64,000 nt of DNA from Onthophagus taurus (GCF_036711975.1 NC_091975.1:3846501-3910500); one strand, 5' to 3'. Counted from the first letter of the stretch, positions 1-12,089 are shown. Notes: generated by a model from the sequence alone, not told the origin. A program made the numbers and translations.

Positions 1-1543
1 AAGCTTGGATAGAATCCGTAACCGGTATGAAATTTCCTCCAGGAGTTCCATACGAAGACGTTTTGCGCGACGGTATTATTCTTTGTCAATTAATGAACCG
101 TTTACAACCAGGAATTATCACCAAAATCAATACATCAGGAGGAGATTATAAATTAATGGACAATCTTAGCCAGTAAGTTAAAAATTAACTTATTTTAATG
201 TAAAATAAAATATCCCCACATATATATTAAGTTGATATGGAAAGGAAGGGTTACATGACATCTCACATATGACCAGGATAACATGAATATCTGGAGATAT
301 CCCGAACTTCAGAATAGCAAGCTCTCTCCCTCGAAATCCCGCTTTGTTTGCAACGGAAATCGTTACAAAAGAAAAATTTTATTTAATGTTTAAACGAAAG
401 ATGATGTAGATAGAACAAGTCGGATTCAGTTTACCCTGGCTTTTCGCCAAATATCATAATCGGATACGTAAACAGTGAAATAATCCGGGAGATTATTTTA
501 GGCGGTGACGAGTTCGTTTGCTGCCAAATGATGAAATATATTCGAATCGAGATCAAGCTATTTCTGGAATGTTTTATTGACGGGATTAAATGGATTATTA
601 TCTTTAGATATGAATAATTTTAATTATTTATGTCTCTTGATTATAAATGGTTCAATAAACTAACAATGAAATTAATAATTAACAAAATTTAACCAAAACA
701 ACTTTCTTTTAAGCTAATTAAGTTAATTACTATTTTAATAAATTAATATATCAAAATTATCATTTTATTAAAATAAATATTTAATTATCAACATAGGCAA
801 CCGATTTTACACACTTGCAAATTTGGTTGCCTACTTAAATTAAAATTAATCGATTTAAATCGGATTGTTTTAACCTCCTTAAAGACATATTCTCCTAATA
901 AAATTCCAGGCAATTGCACTACTTGATGATCCCAAACTTCTTTCATTCTTTTGTTCGAAGTACACCTGTACTTGTTAATCGATTTAATTCTTGGCACAAT
1001 TCCTTTTTTCATTCGTGTATGTTAGATACATTCTTCAAATAAATTTCTGAATACGTCTCTCAAACTTCTGTTGTCCTGTTACAAGACGTTCATACTGGAT
1101 GATTTATGTAGAGCAGATTTTATCGTTTTCGTACTACCCCTTCCTTTCTTCGTCAAAACAGTCAACAATATACCTCAACTTAACCAGGAGAGCATAACAG
1201 AAATGTGATATTTATTAAATTCTTTTTTAGGTTTCAAAAAGCTTGTACAAAGTATGGAGTTGCAGATGTTGATTTGTTTCAAACCACGGATTTGTGGGAT
1301 AATAAAAATATTGCTTTGGTGACGACGACGATTTTTGCAATTGGGAGAACAGCTTATAAGCATCCTGAGTGGAAAGGGCCATTTTTGGGACCAAGACCTT
1401 CAGAAGAAAATAAAAGAGAATTTTCTGAACAACAATTAAGAGCTGGGGAAGCTATTATTGGACTTCAAGCTGGTACAAATAAAGGTGCTAGTCAAGCTGG
1501 ACAAAACTTTGGTGCTTCAAGAAAAATTATACTTGGAAAATAA
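1..1543 (+). CDS. Mp20: Muscle calponin/transgelin (Mp20 type), 3' part
   Basis: This is the C-terminal part of a small actin-binding calponin-family protein of muscle; the 5' exons lie outside the window. Two exons are visible: 1-172 (read from base 3, beginning AWIESVTGMKFPPG) and 1231-1543. They join in phase at CA|gtaagt and tttttag|GTTTC to give ...NLSQFQKACTKYGV. The first exon and the start of the second form the calponin-homology domain (EDVLRDGIILCQLMNRLQPG, then DLFQTTDLWDNKNI). The protein ends with a single calponin repeat, IGLQAGTNKGASQAG followed by NFGASRKIILGK, as in insect Mp20 and transgelins. The intron 173-1230 is AT-rich with nothing recognisable. A polyadenylation signal AATAAA lies at 1569. 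The family is certain. The choice of Mp20 over the related Chd64 rests on the NFGASRKI ending. Confidence 0.9.
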
Positions 1544-1574
1544 TAAAATTTAAATTAACTGTTTTTTCAATAAA

Positions 1575-2519
1575 TTTTTTCTCTTTTTTTCTGTATTTTT
1601 ATTTCAAGTTTTTACTGATGTCAATTTTATCAATGGCAAAAAAATTTCGAAGTCCTCAACTGAAATCACCTCGTTAGTTTAGTGGCAAAACAAACAAGCC
1701 GCGTTATTGGAAGAACTCGATGACTCTTCAAATACTTCCAAAAGGTCCCAACCAATCACAATTAATTTGATTATAGACAAAAAAGGGCTTTATTGTGCGG
1801 TCGGTTATTACCTTATTTTTCCCAATCATTTTCTTTCATTCATTAATTCCGTTTGTTATTTCTCCAATTCACCAACACGCAATCTAATTTTGAACTACAT
1901 TTTTTTTCCTTTCAGAATCGAAGATTTAGGTCAGAAATTTGTTTCCGGTTAATTTAGGATTGTCACAAAGTTTGTCAGTTTTATGAAAGAAAATTTTAAA
2001 TTTTTTTTCCGGTGATATGAGTTTGTTTAGGTTTTAAGGGTTTAAATCGTCTTAATGACTCAAATTTTGTACAGGTACTATTCAAGAGAGGGTTGCAATT
2101 TTACCATCCCAAAGACCATAAATTGTGCCCTCCGTTTACTTTAATCATAGTCCGAACCGGAAGGTGAAAAAATTCAAACCCCATTTTCAACATTCTATTT
2201 TAACACAATAAATCAATTTTATGTGCTCCTAAATGTTTTTCTTATAAAGTTATCAAAATCAACAGAAAAAAAAGTTCTATATAATTTTGTCGGAAATCAA
2301 AATTTATCTTTAGAGTTGCAATAAGCCAATCATTCCAGCTTATAAAAATACTCTTGTTGAGAAATGTTGTCAATATTGTTTATGTGTAATACTTTACAAG
2401 AAACTTTGTGCTTGTTATTTAGCTGTTCTTTACATTCCCCTGCAGCTTTATGTCTCAAAAAAATGTACTCACACTTTAACTATCGCTAACATATTGCTTT
2501 TTTAGTATTGCAGGTGTAA
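1575..2519. other. Intergenic, no gene seen
   Basis: AT-rich spacer between the calponin gene and a transposon relic. Short open frames here lack domain-like composition. A 17-base stretch at 1669 resembles the 5' half of tRNA-Asp, but the rest of the tRNA is missing. Confidence 0.5.
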
Positions 2520-2534
2520 TTAATTAATCACAAC

Positions 2535-2790
2535 ATGGCAGAAAATCAACTTATTGTTAGTTTGGAAGAGAGGAAGTTTGTCCTGAAATGTTATTGGAAG
2601 ACCGAAAACGTCATTGAAGTGCAAAGATGACTCAAAAGAGAATTCGCAAAACCACCACCAACGCATCAGGGACAAATTTGAAGCATATGGAACCGTCCAG
2701 AACGTCAACAAGAAACGTTCTGGACGACCACGGACATCCACGAGACCGGGAAAGAAGAGAACACTCCTTCGATCGTGATTAAAATTATGC
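2535..2790 (+). pseudogene. Relic of a transposon with DUF4817-type helix-turn-helix
   Basis: From the ATG at 2535 the frame reads MAENQLIVSLEERKFVLKCY and then WKTENVIEVQ, stop, LKREFAKPPPTH. It shifts frame near 2660 and continues RIRDKFEAYGTVQNVNKKR, SGRPRTST. This matches the N-terminal helix-turn-helix domain (DUF4817) of insect transposon-derived proteins, whose usual pattern is ER.F.VK.YYKT.N..EVQR.FRREF, then GTVQNVNKGRSGRPRTS. An in-frame stop and at least one frameshift make it non-functional, and no DDE catalytic part follows. The trailing bases near 2805 (acaccctgta) could be an element end, but I could not pair them with a left terminus. Confidence 0.7.
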
Positions 2791-2834
2791 CACGACTTAC
2801 AGAAACACCCTGTATTATCATTATTGTTGTACAT

Positions 2835-5800
2835 CTTTGTTGAGTATGTTTTTTTATTAAAGTTTCAAAACTGTTTAATTTTTTTTAAATTAGTAACTGT
2901 AAATTCTTTTTATTGAGCTGATTCTTTCGTTGATTTCTATTCTCCATTCAACCGAATCCGGTTCTTTTCCAGACAACGGTAGACGGGGTTAATGAATAAA
3001 TCAACCCCTACTGGTCGATCTTTTGTAAATCGAATTTTTTCAACTCCCGCGTGTCAATTATTCAATCAGTCTCGAATCGACTTTTCGGCTTTTGATTCCT
3101 TAATTGACTCAACGGGGGCGATTACATCCCGCTAAAAAGAGAAAAATATGTTATAATCGATTAACCAAACATCGCTTGATGACGTAAGAAAAAATTCAAA
3201 TGAAAAGAATTATAGAAATATTTTTTGAAATGTTCCAAATCTAATGGAGATTAATAGTTTAAAGCTACCGATTAAGAAATGATATCTTAATATGGGAAAT
3301 CTTTGGGAAAGATCTGGATTCATTAATCTTGAAAGCAAAAATTTTTTAGGAAAAAATTCGAGTTAATTGCCGAAACCGTAAAGGATTCGAAAAACTGTTG
3401 CGGTTTCTTCAGCAATCAAATTCTTCTTGTGTGGGCTACGTTTAGTTCCGCATGCGATCCGCCCACACAAACTGTCCCCAAAAGTTGATTGATGGAATTA
3501 TCAAACGGCTCATTAGAGTCGATAGGCTTCTGTAAAAAAATCCACCTAAAAAAATTTTTTTTCGATTTTCTTTCAATTTAAAATTTGATCTTCTTCCTAA
3601 AAGAATTTGCATACGTCCTATTCGATTAACTTTCATTGTGAGTTCCGAGGACACCCAAATTGTCCTCTGTTGGCGCTAATCGGTTACAGTACACCTTTTA
3701 AAATCCGATACTTAAACCACACGAGAACAAGAATGGTGAGAAGATCTCACCTTACGAGAGAGAAAAAAATAGGGAGAATAAAAAGGTTGATGTTCAGTTT
3801 ACCGTAAAACCGTATTTACTGGGGTAATGGACCGATTAAAAAGGAGATTATGTTACTAAAAACTACTAAATAGAACAAAATCATTGCGATTTTCGATTAA
3901 TTTAATTAAGTGTTAAAAAAGAAATCATGATTTCGCACAAAAAAAAACGTTTAGACCTCACACAGATTTTTAAGGAAACGATTAAGTTTTCAAAGCATCA
4001 ATTAAGAACCGTTTAACCAATTCATCCTTTTTGGTTATACTTTTTTGCAACGTCATCCATCGACAAACACTTTATGATAATTCAATTAAGTTCAATTTTG
4101 TACACAAAATGTTATATTAGTAAAAAAAAAGTAAAAATGATCACGTCTTTTCGAGATATCTTGAAAGTTAAAGATGCAAAACGCTGTTTACATATGTAAA
4201 TTACAGTAAAAAGACAATACAAAAGTTAAAGAAGAAAACGCTGATTAAATTCGTATTTGTGGATGGAGTAATTTCGTTTCGAAATGATGATTTCGCCCCC
4301 AGAAAAATTTTAAACAAAAAGCTTCCCCACTTGTCGTTTTGTTAAAAACAAGTTCTTTTTTAACGTCCAAAAAAGGTAGCAAATTTTCCACTTAAAACAC
4401 TTTGTAGAAAATAATTGTAATCAAAAAAACCGTGCATCTTTTTAATAATAAAGTTAACCGAAATGGTGCAATTCATTTCCTGAAAAACTTACATAATACA
4501 AAAGCGGCTTTTGTCGAAAAATTCGGTACCGGTAGACCATAAATTATTTTAAAGATGATATTTTCTTTCGTCGAGGTGATGCCCAACACGCGAATACCCA
4601 ACCGTGAGCTATTGTTGCAACCCGTTCTTTATTTTCATCCTAAGAACAGGCCAAAATAACACGGTGCCTTCGCTAAAGAGTTGGAACCGGTATATCGCAT
4701 GTAGTTTTCGAAAAAATAAAATAAAAAGAATCAAAAAGAAATAATTAGATGATACAAGAAACAGGAAACCGTTTCGTTTCGATTCTCGCCGGTCATTTTA
4801 TTTCATCCCTTTTTAATGACGTCTAGGACAAAATCCTTTACTTCATTAGTGTCATTCCAAAAACCCACCCCCGGGGACATCCACGTTTCATTTTATGGTT
4901 TGAATTTCCGTTATAATTTGATCCGTTATAATAATACTCAATTATAAGCGGTGATTTAATTCAATTTTAGAATCTTGTTGAGAAAGATAATAATAACATG
5001 TGTTTTTTTTTGTTAAAAAATTCTAAAAAATCTTACTATAAAATTAATCAAAAAGAATAAAACGCTTTGGGTGGTTTTGCAATAACTTAAAGGTGTAAGA
5101 AATCGCTAATAGTCTTTTTGGCACCCTTTATTCGAATCCCACACAACGGGGAGTAATTTAAAAACCCTTAACTTATCCCAAGGTTGAAATTAAGATATCC
5201 TTATAGCAAAAATTACCTCCGATTATATTTCTTTAATACAACACCTTTTTTATTTATTTTCTTTCTTTTTTTTATTTCGATTTATTTGATGACACCTCTT
5301 TTTTTGAAAATCATTTCCGGATGTTCAAATTTAAAAGAAACAAAAAAAGAATAAGAAAGCAAGAAAGAGCAAATTAATGGTTAGAAAAAGTTAACCCGGT
5401 GATGGGAATAATGGCACCATATATCGCTCGGCGGGGCGCAATTATTGCCAACAGAAGGACACGGTTTTGGACCACCTTAGTCGATCATAGAATGGGAATT
5501 GATTAGACAGACCGAAAAAATCTCGATTAGACCCCGTTCGATTGGGATTCCCGACGGGAGTATGGGCAAAGAGAATTCCTAGCGAGTGTCAAAGAGCCAT
5601 CAGGTAAATGAGAAGGTTTTTATGTTCCACTTCCAAAGGATTGGGTTTCTCCTTCGTGTTTAAAATTTCTAAAAAGCGGAAGCTCGCATATGATTTTAAA
5701 GGGAAACGGGAAGTTCACAGTGAAATTAGAAGGTCTCTCTCTTCCTTATTTAACAAAGTTTAACTTATTTTATTTATTCATTTAATATTATATTTGCCAT

Positions 5801-6560
5801 CGTTCATTACAAGTTCAAGAAATTTGTTCGAACAGAAATTGGTAATTTTTCGGGTTGCTTTTAGCATATTTTAGCGAATTGCTGGGGCATCACCACCCCG
5901 GGGCACTTACATGGCAAATGGTTTGAGTTTTTTCGGGTAATTGTTTAGAGGAGAGACGACCGCATCAGCTTCGGGCGTACAATTTCCCTTCTTTCGACGT
6001 AACTGTCGTTTTGTTTTTTACCAACAACCGAAAAGCCGCTATTATTTTAGCTCTTTAGCCTCGGGGAAATATTTGTATTTTATGTAAATTAACAAAGAAA
6101 AGAATAAAATGGTTATTTATATTACAAGTGCGCTAGAAACATAATCACACTAGTACTGTAATTATGCTATAGCATACATGTGATATACAACTTTTATCTA
6201 CGACTGCTAAAAATTACTTAAAAATCAATTTATATTGATATTTATAAAAATATTTTGAAATCATTGTTGACAATTTTGAATTAATGTTGTTTCAATAACA
6301 TGTTTACTCATCTGGAATAAGTGTTTCGAAATGTAAAAACATAACAATTAATGTTTATAATAAATAGTATTGCTTTTTTTTAAATAGGTAGCAGGTTTTC
6401 TTTTGTATTGTTGCTCATTTCAATAAATTAAGTCAGTGCGGTAATGAACTTCATTATGTAACTCAAATCACCTCAAATGAGTGTGGAATGATGACTTATC
6501 CAAGCAGTCGTTAATTAATAATTTAAAATTTTATTACTTTTAAAGTTAATTGTTGTTAAA
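2835..6560. other. Gene-poor 3.7 kb upstream of the first bHLH gene
   Basis: No convincing coding region on either strand; the longest open frames (about 70 residues) are of random composition. Several GC-richer islands stand out against an AT-rich background, for example 4550-4700, 4860-4890, 5395-5600 and 5880-6060. Such islands in front of a proneural gene could be enhancers, but only cross-species conservation would show this. Confidence 0.4.
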
Positions 6561-6623
6561 CACATGTTAGTATCAAAAATTAAAGCAAAAAACTAAATAA
6601 AAAGAAAGAAGTAGTTGTCGATG

Positions 6624-6796
6624 GGGTAACATATGTTCAAAACCCCCTCGGTATGATTATTGGTGGCCGGTTGCCGGTCCTTTTTTTCGATCGGTGGGCT
6701 TCCATCGGCTACCATTGGACGAATGGCACGCGCTGCGGTTCTCCCAGAGGGTTTTGAGCCCTATAAAAGGGCCAACAGGTAGCTAAACCCTCAGAT
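6624..6796 (+). promoter_or_regulatory. Core promoter of first Atonal-family gene with Hairy-type site
   Basis: A TATA box (TATAAAA) lies at 6762-6768 inside CCCTATAAAAGGGCC. An initiator-like TCAGAT at 6791-6796 lies about 30 bases downstream, so transcription should start near 6793. GGCACGCGC at 6725-6733 matches the Hairy/E(spl) C-site (GGCACGCGMC) known from the achaete promoter. An E-box CATATG sits at 6630-6635. The TATA/initiator spacing is seen directly; the repressor reading is inference from the site consensus. Confidence 0.7.
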
Positions 6797-6876
6797 ATAA
6801 TCCAACTTTCAAGTTCATCGTTCCTACTCCAGAAGTTTCCTTAACTTTTACTTAAAAAAGTCGTAAGTGTTTCATC

Positions 6877-7230
6877 ATGGACTCCCAAGAATATGGATAT
6901 GTCTACATGATGACAACTCCGCAAAGATCACCAACAGATTGGGGGTCTTGCTCAACAGCTAGTTACGATAGTACAGAAGATTATGTTGGCGGAAGTCCTG
7001 ACGTTGACGGAAGAAAATCAAGGGTAACTCCCCTAATTTTAAGAAAACGAAGATTAGCTGCGAATGCAAGGGAAAGAAGAAGGATGCAAAATTTAAATCA
7101 AGCCTTCGACCGATTAAGGACTTTTCTGCCACAATTGGGACAAGATCGACAATTATCTAAGTATGAAACTCTTCAAATGGCTCAAACTTATATCGCTGCT
7201 CTTTATGATTTGTTAGAACAACGTCCTTAG
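6877..7230 (+). CDS. Atonal-family proneural bHLH factor, copy 1
   Basis: A 117-residue intronless transcription factor of the Atonal/Amos group. Such factors bind E-boxes as heterodimers with Daughterless and specify sense-organ and neural precursors. The basic region is at about 56-70 ([15 protein letters not shown]), helix 1 at 71-85 ([15 protein letters not shown]), a short loop follows, and helix 2 is at about 94-113 ([20 protein letters not shown]). As in Drosophila Atonal, the protein ends right after helix 2, but it is much shorter than Drosophila Atonal (about 310 residues). The ATG lies about 85 bases after the predicted start site. A polyadenylation signal is at 7469. The bHLH is closer to Atonal than to Cato, but without a tree I cannot choose between ato and amos. 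It is a paralogue of the gene at 20327. Confidence 0.93.
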   Translation: MDSQEYGYVYMMTTPQRSPTDWGSCSTASYDSTEDYVGGSPDVDGRKSRVTPLILRKRRLAANARERRRMQNLNQAFDRLRTFLPQLGQDRQLSKYETLQMAQTYIAALYDLLEQRP

Positions 7231-7822
7231 ATGTTAATTTTTAATGTTATTAATTTTGAAGTAGGATCGCAGAAACCAAAGTCGAATTTAAGGAATAAGT
7301 TTTTTTGTATAAAATAACGATTAAGGTGTTGTAAATATCGTTGATTAATTTTTAGTCTTTACCGTCTATCAGTATTATTAACATAAATCTAAAATTATTG
7401 TAAAACGTTTAAGTTAATTTATGCTGTGAATTAATTATATCGTGCCAAATGTTTACTTTTTTATTATTAATAAAATAAAAAATCTTCAACATTTAGCTCT
7501 TTTATTTCTTATAATTAATTAATTAATATTCCTTTTAGTAAAGAGTTTTTTTTAAACAATTATTTCCCATTATATGCAAATTTAGTACTGTAATTTGATT
7601 TTTTTAAGAAAATGATTCACTTTTGTGTTCTCGAAATTTGTGAATTTCCTAACGGTGTTTTTATAGTTTTAATTACGTTGAAGGACTTTGAAAACTACGA
7701 TAAATAGAAGTCAATTACATTGAATTTGTACATTTTGCGTTTACATTCGATAAAGTTTGCATCAATATTCACAAATTTTTTTTTAATTGAATAAAAAGAA
7801 AATAAAATTTAAATAAGACGAA
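7231..7822. other. 3' UTR of bHLH gene and upstream of cuticle gene
   Basis: Holds the 3' untranslated region with AATAAA at 7469-7474, then about 350 AT-rich bases leading to the cuticle protein gene. No clear TATA box was found for that gene. Confidence 0.5.
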
Positions 7823-8735
7823 ATGGATCTTCACCGAAATGAACACATGATCACTTTTTTTTCTACTTTGTTATTATTACCAATTTTTGTTTTTGGGGTA
7901 ACTTTAAAAGTGAATAATAATAATGGAATTAGTACAACTGAAAATCAACTCGAAGCATTAAATAAAGATCAGGTAAGTTTTTAAATTTTTCTCAACTTTT
8001 AAGTTAAAAATAAAATGTGTTGAAATTTCTAAAATACGCGATAAAGTTTAATTAATCCATTAGTTTCTAACGGTTTCTAAATCAATTTTATTTAATTTCC
8101 ACCAATTTCAAGTTAATTGATGACACATTGAACTTATCCTTGAGTTGTTTATTCCTTGAGTTTGCATGATTCAAAATAATTTGTTGACATTATTAATATT
8201 TTAGGATAAATCCGAATCAAATTATGCCTTTTCTTATGGCGTATCTGACCATAACACCGGTGATCAAAAATCCCATTGGGAAAAACGTGAAAACGGAGTC
8301 GTTTCTGGGGCTTATTCCGTTTTGCAACCCGATGGATCAACCAGATTAGTTAAATATACAGCTGATAGTACAGGATTTCATCCAGTTGTACAAACTGTAA
8401 ATCAACCTGCCCAAAGTATTTCTTCGTTGTACCAATATCAACAATCAACGCCGTATCCTTATTATCAACAAAGTTCTTATTATACAACACCTAGACCTAT
8501 AAGACAATTTTATAATAATCCAAATACCGGATATAATTATAATGGAAGATATTATTTTCCGGGAGATTACAACGCAGGCAGTTATCTGAACAGTTACGGC
8601 GGATACGACAGCTCTTATAGTGGTAGAGGACCAGTCTCGGGACCTTATAATTTAGGAGGCAACAGGCAAAGAGGGTCCGGAGGAGTACCGTTACTGCATT
8701 CCCAGTACCACGGATACGATAATTTATACCATTGA
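7823..8735 (+). CDS. Cuticular protein with Rebers-Riddiford chitin-binding domain
   Basis: Two exons, 7823-7972 and 8205-8735, join in phase 0 (AAAGATCAG|gtaagt, then tattttag|GATAAATCC) to code for 226 residues. The N-terminus is a signal peptide. The second Met (base 7847, MITFFSTLLLLPIFVFG) is the better start for secretion, so the first eight residues may be untranslated. The chitin_bind_4 domain spans about residues 55-110: NYAFSYGVSDHNTGDQKSHW, EKRENGVVSGAYSVLQPDGS, RLVKYTADSTGF. This is closest to the RR-2 class of stiff cuticle, although it is followed by a Tyr/Gln/Gly-rich tail (PYPYYQQSSYYTTP, GGYDSSYSG) typical of structural cuticle proteins. AATAAA lies at 8916. It is an extracellular matrix component. 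It lies between the two bHLH genes, and nothing links it to them functionally. Confidence 0.9.
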
Positions 8736-9029
8736 CAACAACAAGAAATGTGACGGATTGAGGTGTTAATTTAAGTGACTCGTGTTTATTAGAAACGGGA
8801 CGTTCTTCAGATACAGGTAGTAATTATTTTGTTCAAGGGTTAAATGACTATTTGTAAAGTTAAAAAAAAGTTGAGGTGTTGAAAGATATATTGTAGTCTC
8901 TTTAAAACGAAAGTAAATAAATAAATATAGAATAAGTATATGGTTCTTATTGCCCAAGAATGTATGAAATGAAACAAGCATTTGCCCGGAAGTTTGTAGT
9001 TTTAGTTTTATTTCTAATATCACTGGCCG

Positions 9030-9145
9030 TAAAAACTTCCAAGCGACCTTGGCGATTTGATGTTTTATTACAGTGCTGACTAGATTTGTGTCAACACCAT
9101 CTCAATTGTAGCGTCTCGGCGACAAGCGACCTCGGCGCTTTAAAT
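9030..9145. repeat. Two copies of dispersed AAGCGACCTCGGC motif
   Basis: CCAAGCGACCTTGGCG near 9041 and CGGCGACAAGCGACCTCGGC near 9117 are members of a GC-rich motif that recurs at 10811, 35553, 35706, 44560 and, inverted, 44764. Its flanks are AT-rich and diverged, so it looks like the preserved core of an old repeat. Confidence 0.55.
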
Positions 9146-10180
9146 ATAAATAATGTTATACACATTGGCATAACTCTAGTCTGATTAGTAACTTTATTTG
9201 TTATGGTAAATGAGCCAAAAAGATTGAAAATAAAAAGATAACAAATTTTCAGAAATATAGAAAAAAGAATATATATATATATAATTGTAGTCGTGCAAAT
9301 TCAAAGAGAGACGACACGCACAGTTTTGCCCGGAGATTCAAATGGTAACAGCAACGAGATTCGAAGAATTCCGAGATGTTCGGATTTTAAACTGCGTTTT
9401 GCTCCGGGCAACCCGGAGTCGACCCAAAAACAATTTCTCAAAATGACTCAAAAAGGGTCACCTCTTTCGACTAAAACGAATTGGACACCTCTGGATAATG
9501 CATCGCCAATCATAGACAAACCTAAATTATGTTCGAATCCTTTTAATTTTTACGTTTTTTTTCTTCGTGATTTCCTTTAAATATAATTTGGAATAAAAGA
9601 AAAAAAAATTGAAATTGACGTTCTTGGAATATTGAAGAAAAGAAAACTTGTCGTCGTGTTGCTCAATCGCTAAAGGGACTTTGTGTTTTGTGACGTAACT
9701 CGGCGGGCGCGTTTCTTGTCAAAGAAAACCCGTAATATTAGTGATCAGGAGGTTGTAAAGAAAAAACGAAACGGTCCCAGCCCTTTTTTGACGACTTCAA
9801 CCGAATTTGGGGATGATAACAAGACGTCGTTGTGGTATGTCATTCGATTCCACTTAGTCTCTTCTTTTATGAGATGTTTCGCGTTTAGAGGAACTAATGA
9901 GTACAAAAAATATCAAAATCAAAATCCCACCAAAAACCAGAAAAGAAGTTGTAATTATAAAAGAGTTTGTTATTTTCTTGTTAGTTCGCCCTTTTTTCTT
10001 CATCGAAGAAAGATGAGATGTTTTTCGTTAAAAAAGAGGAATTTTGTTAAATTAAAAGGTTTTAAAAATATTAAGTACTTATTATCTGACTAAATTATGT
10101 ATCTCGCAAAATAACCCTACAATTAACGAAAGGGTTTTCAATACACCAGATTTTTTTTGCTTATGAACAAAGTATGGTTT
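9146..10180. other. Intergenic, no convincing gene
   Basis: Contains a short (AT)n tract at about 9270-9284 and open frames of 95 and 136 codons with low-complexity, basic composition and no domain. I see nothing that supports coding. Confidence 0.4.
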
Positions 10181-10193
10181 AAAGATTCCAAGA

Positions 10194-10382
10194 ATGCGTA
10201 AACGGGTAAATTCTTGGAAACTGCCTCCCTTTAGATTATTAAACAGACTAAACAGAGAATTTTTACAAAGAGACAAAACTTCTCCGCCCATCGAAATCCC
10301 CGATGACATTGATGTATTGGAAATCGAAAAAGAAGAAATGTCATTTTACAGAAGCACGGTTCGAAACCTGGTTTGGAAGTAA
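10194..10382 (+). CDS. Possible small single-exon ORF, 62 residues
   Basis: I do not recognise this product. The frame MRKRVNSWKLPPFRLLNRLN has a basic first half and an acidic second half (IEIPDDIDVLEIEKEEM), a less random pattern than its neighbours. An AATAAA lies about 60 bases after the stop, at 10440. An in-frame stop lies upstream, so the ATG at 10194 is the first usable start unless this is a terminal exon. No signal peptide or cysteine pattern is present. It may be spurious. Confidence 0.22.
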   Translation: MRKRVNSWKLPPFRLLNRLNREFLQRDKTSPPIEIPDDIDVLEIEKEEMSFYRSTVRNLVWK

Positions 10383-10652
10383 ATTACGTCACGCCCAACA
10401 AATCATCCTGTCGCCAATGTTTGTTTTTGAAGAATTTGTAATAAAAAATCTCAAAATTAAATGCTAAGATAAAGAACTTTTCAAATTAGTTAATTGTTTC
10501 TTGTTAAAGCCATTAAAACTTTTAGTTGGGGTCGTAAAATAGTTCCAAACAATAATTTTTCGCTAAAAACTTGGACCATAAACAACACCAATCGATTATA
10601 TCGACAAAAAGGCGGCTCATTTGCAGGATGAACTACTGAAATGTAGTTCAGG

Positions 10653-11076
10653 TTTAAAAGTCGTAAATAAGTCGTCCTCTAACTTATTTACGAGTTTGGC
10701 AAGAAATAATGCTGAAGGTGCCGAAGACTTACTTTGGCACCTATCTGATAACCAGATATCGACCCCTCTCAACAATGTGCAAGAATCTCAAGTTTTTTAG
10801 TATATGTATTGATGTAGCGCCTCGCTTGCAAGCAACCTCGATTTTATAAAGTTATACATCCTTGAGAAGTATTCCAGTTAGTATCGATATCATGCCTAAT
10901 TAAGTCAAGGTCGTTTCTGGACGAGACACTACATCATCACAAATTATAAACAGAAATAAAACTAAAAGTGTTTTAAAAGTCATAAATAAGTCGACCCAAA
11001 CTTATTTACGAGTTTGGCGAGAAATGATGTTGAAGGTGCCGAAGACCGAGATTTACTTTGGCACCTATCTGATAAC
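10653..11076. repeat. Pair of ~100-bp direct repeats with internal hairpins
   Basis: Copy 1 (10653-10752) and copy 2 (10972-11076) share nearly the whole of TTTAAAAGTCGTAAATAAGT, then ACTTATTTACGAGTTTGGC, GCTGAAGGTGCCGAAGAC and CTTTGGCACCTATCTGATAA. Copy 2 has small insertions. Each copy holds two inverted repeats: AAATAAGT with ACTTATTT, and GGTGCC with GGCACC. The 220-bp spacer carries one copy of the dispersed CCTCG motif (10811-10838). It looks like a repeat dimer or the remains of a non-autonomous element. Confidence 0.7.
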
Positions 11077-11089
11077 TAGAAGTCTGAGA

Positions 11090-12050
11090 TAAAAAAAACG
11101 ATGAGCCAACGATATCGCCGATAATTGATTCCGCTGGCGCCTCTTCACTGCCCACTCTCCACGCTTAAATACTTTAACAATGGCCGCAACCTTTTGTTGT
11201 TTCGTTAGATTTTTTTTTCCAATAGCTTTTGTTTCGGTGGTGGAGGCTTTTTTGTTTCGGCCGCTTGTTTACGGCTCTTTATTGACTTAACACCTTGTAT
11301 AATGCGATTAGCTCGTTATTGGGTGACTCGACGGAACCAAAAAGTCGTTTACTTTTTTGCTTTTTTATTTTTGGCCGGTTAGTTTTTAAAGTGTGTTTGG
11401 TGTGCGAAAGTTTCTTTGGAGTGGACAGCCGTCGGAAGTTTAAATCTGCCAAGGTTCCGGTCCACGCTTGCCAACTGACTCTTAGGGGTTCGCGCGGAAG
11501 TGCTTCTTTCATAGTGCCACGCGACCCTAATCAAAATAGCAATTTCTAAATTAACCTTTTTAAGATATCTTTTAAATTTGGTTTCTTTATCGCTTTCGGC
11601 AAATCTAAAAGTTGTCCTCCGTGTGATTTCAACAGAAAATGACCGTAAGAAATTATCCTTCTAATAACGACTACTTCTACCCCTTTCCCTCTTCACTAAA
11701 AACTAAGGTGAAAACCCCAGGTAAGAAGTGCCTTTGGGGTTGATCGTCGGTTTTTAGTAAAAGGGCCGAACGGAGATCTGTCTGATGGATTCTTCTTCGT
11801 TTCCCAACCTTCTGGCATCACCGCAATTGACCTGGTCAAGGATACCGCAAGAAACGAACACGAGAATAAAAATTACCAAAGAAAATTAACTTGCGAAATC
11901 ATTAAAATAGCAACCCTTTCTTGTAATCTTTTGTATTCCTTTTCAACGACACAACAGTTGCTTCTTTTCACAATTACCTTTAAAAAAGGATTAAAATGAT
12001 CCACAAATTATATATGTTTTACTTCAACCTCATTTCATAAATTTTATTTG
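11090..12050. other. Intergenic, nothing recognised
   Basis: Moderately GC-richer than its surroundings. Overlapping open frames of 77 and 84 codons on opposite strands (11279-11549) have no domain or signal sequence. I see no gene. Confidence 0.4.
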
Positions 12051-12089
12051 AAAGAATTTTTATTTCTTCTGATTACATTAAATTGTTGA

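Noticed and set aside
1669-1685. CCTCGTTAGTTTAGTGG resembling the 5' half of tRNA-Asp
   Set aside because: No anticodon arm, T-arm or 3' acceptor complement follows, so it is chance or a tiny fragment.
9683-10093. 136-codon open frame
   Set aside because: Basic low-complexity composition, no domain, no promoter, and no splice or polyadenylation support.
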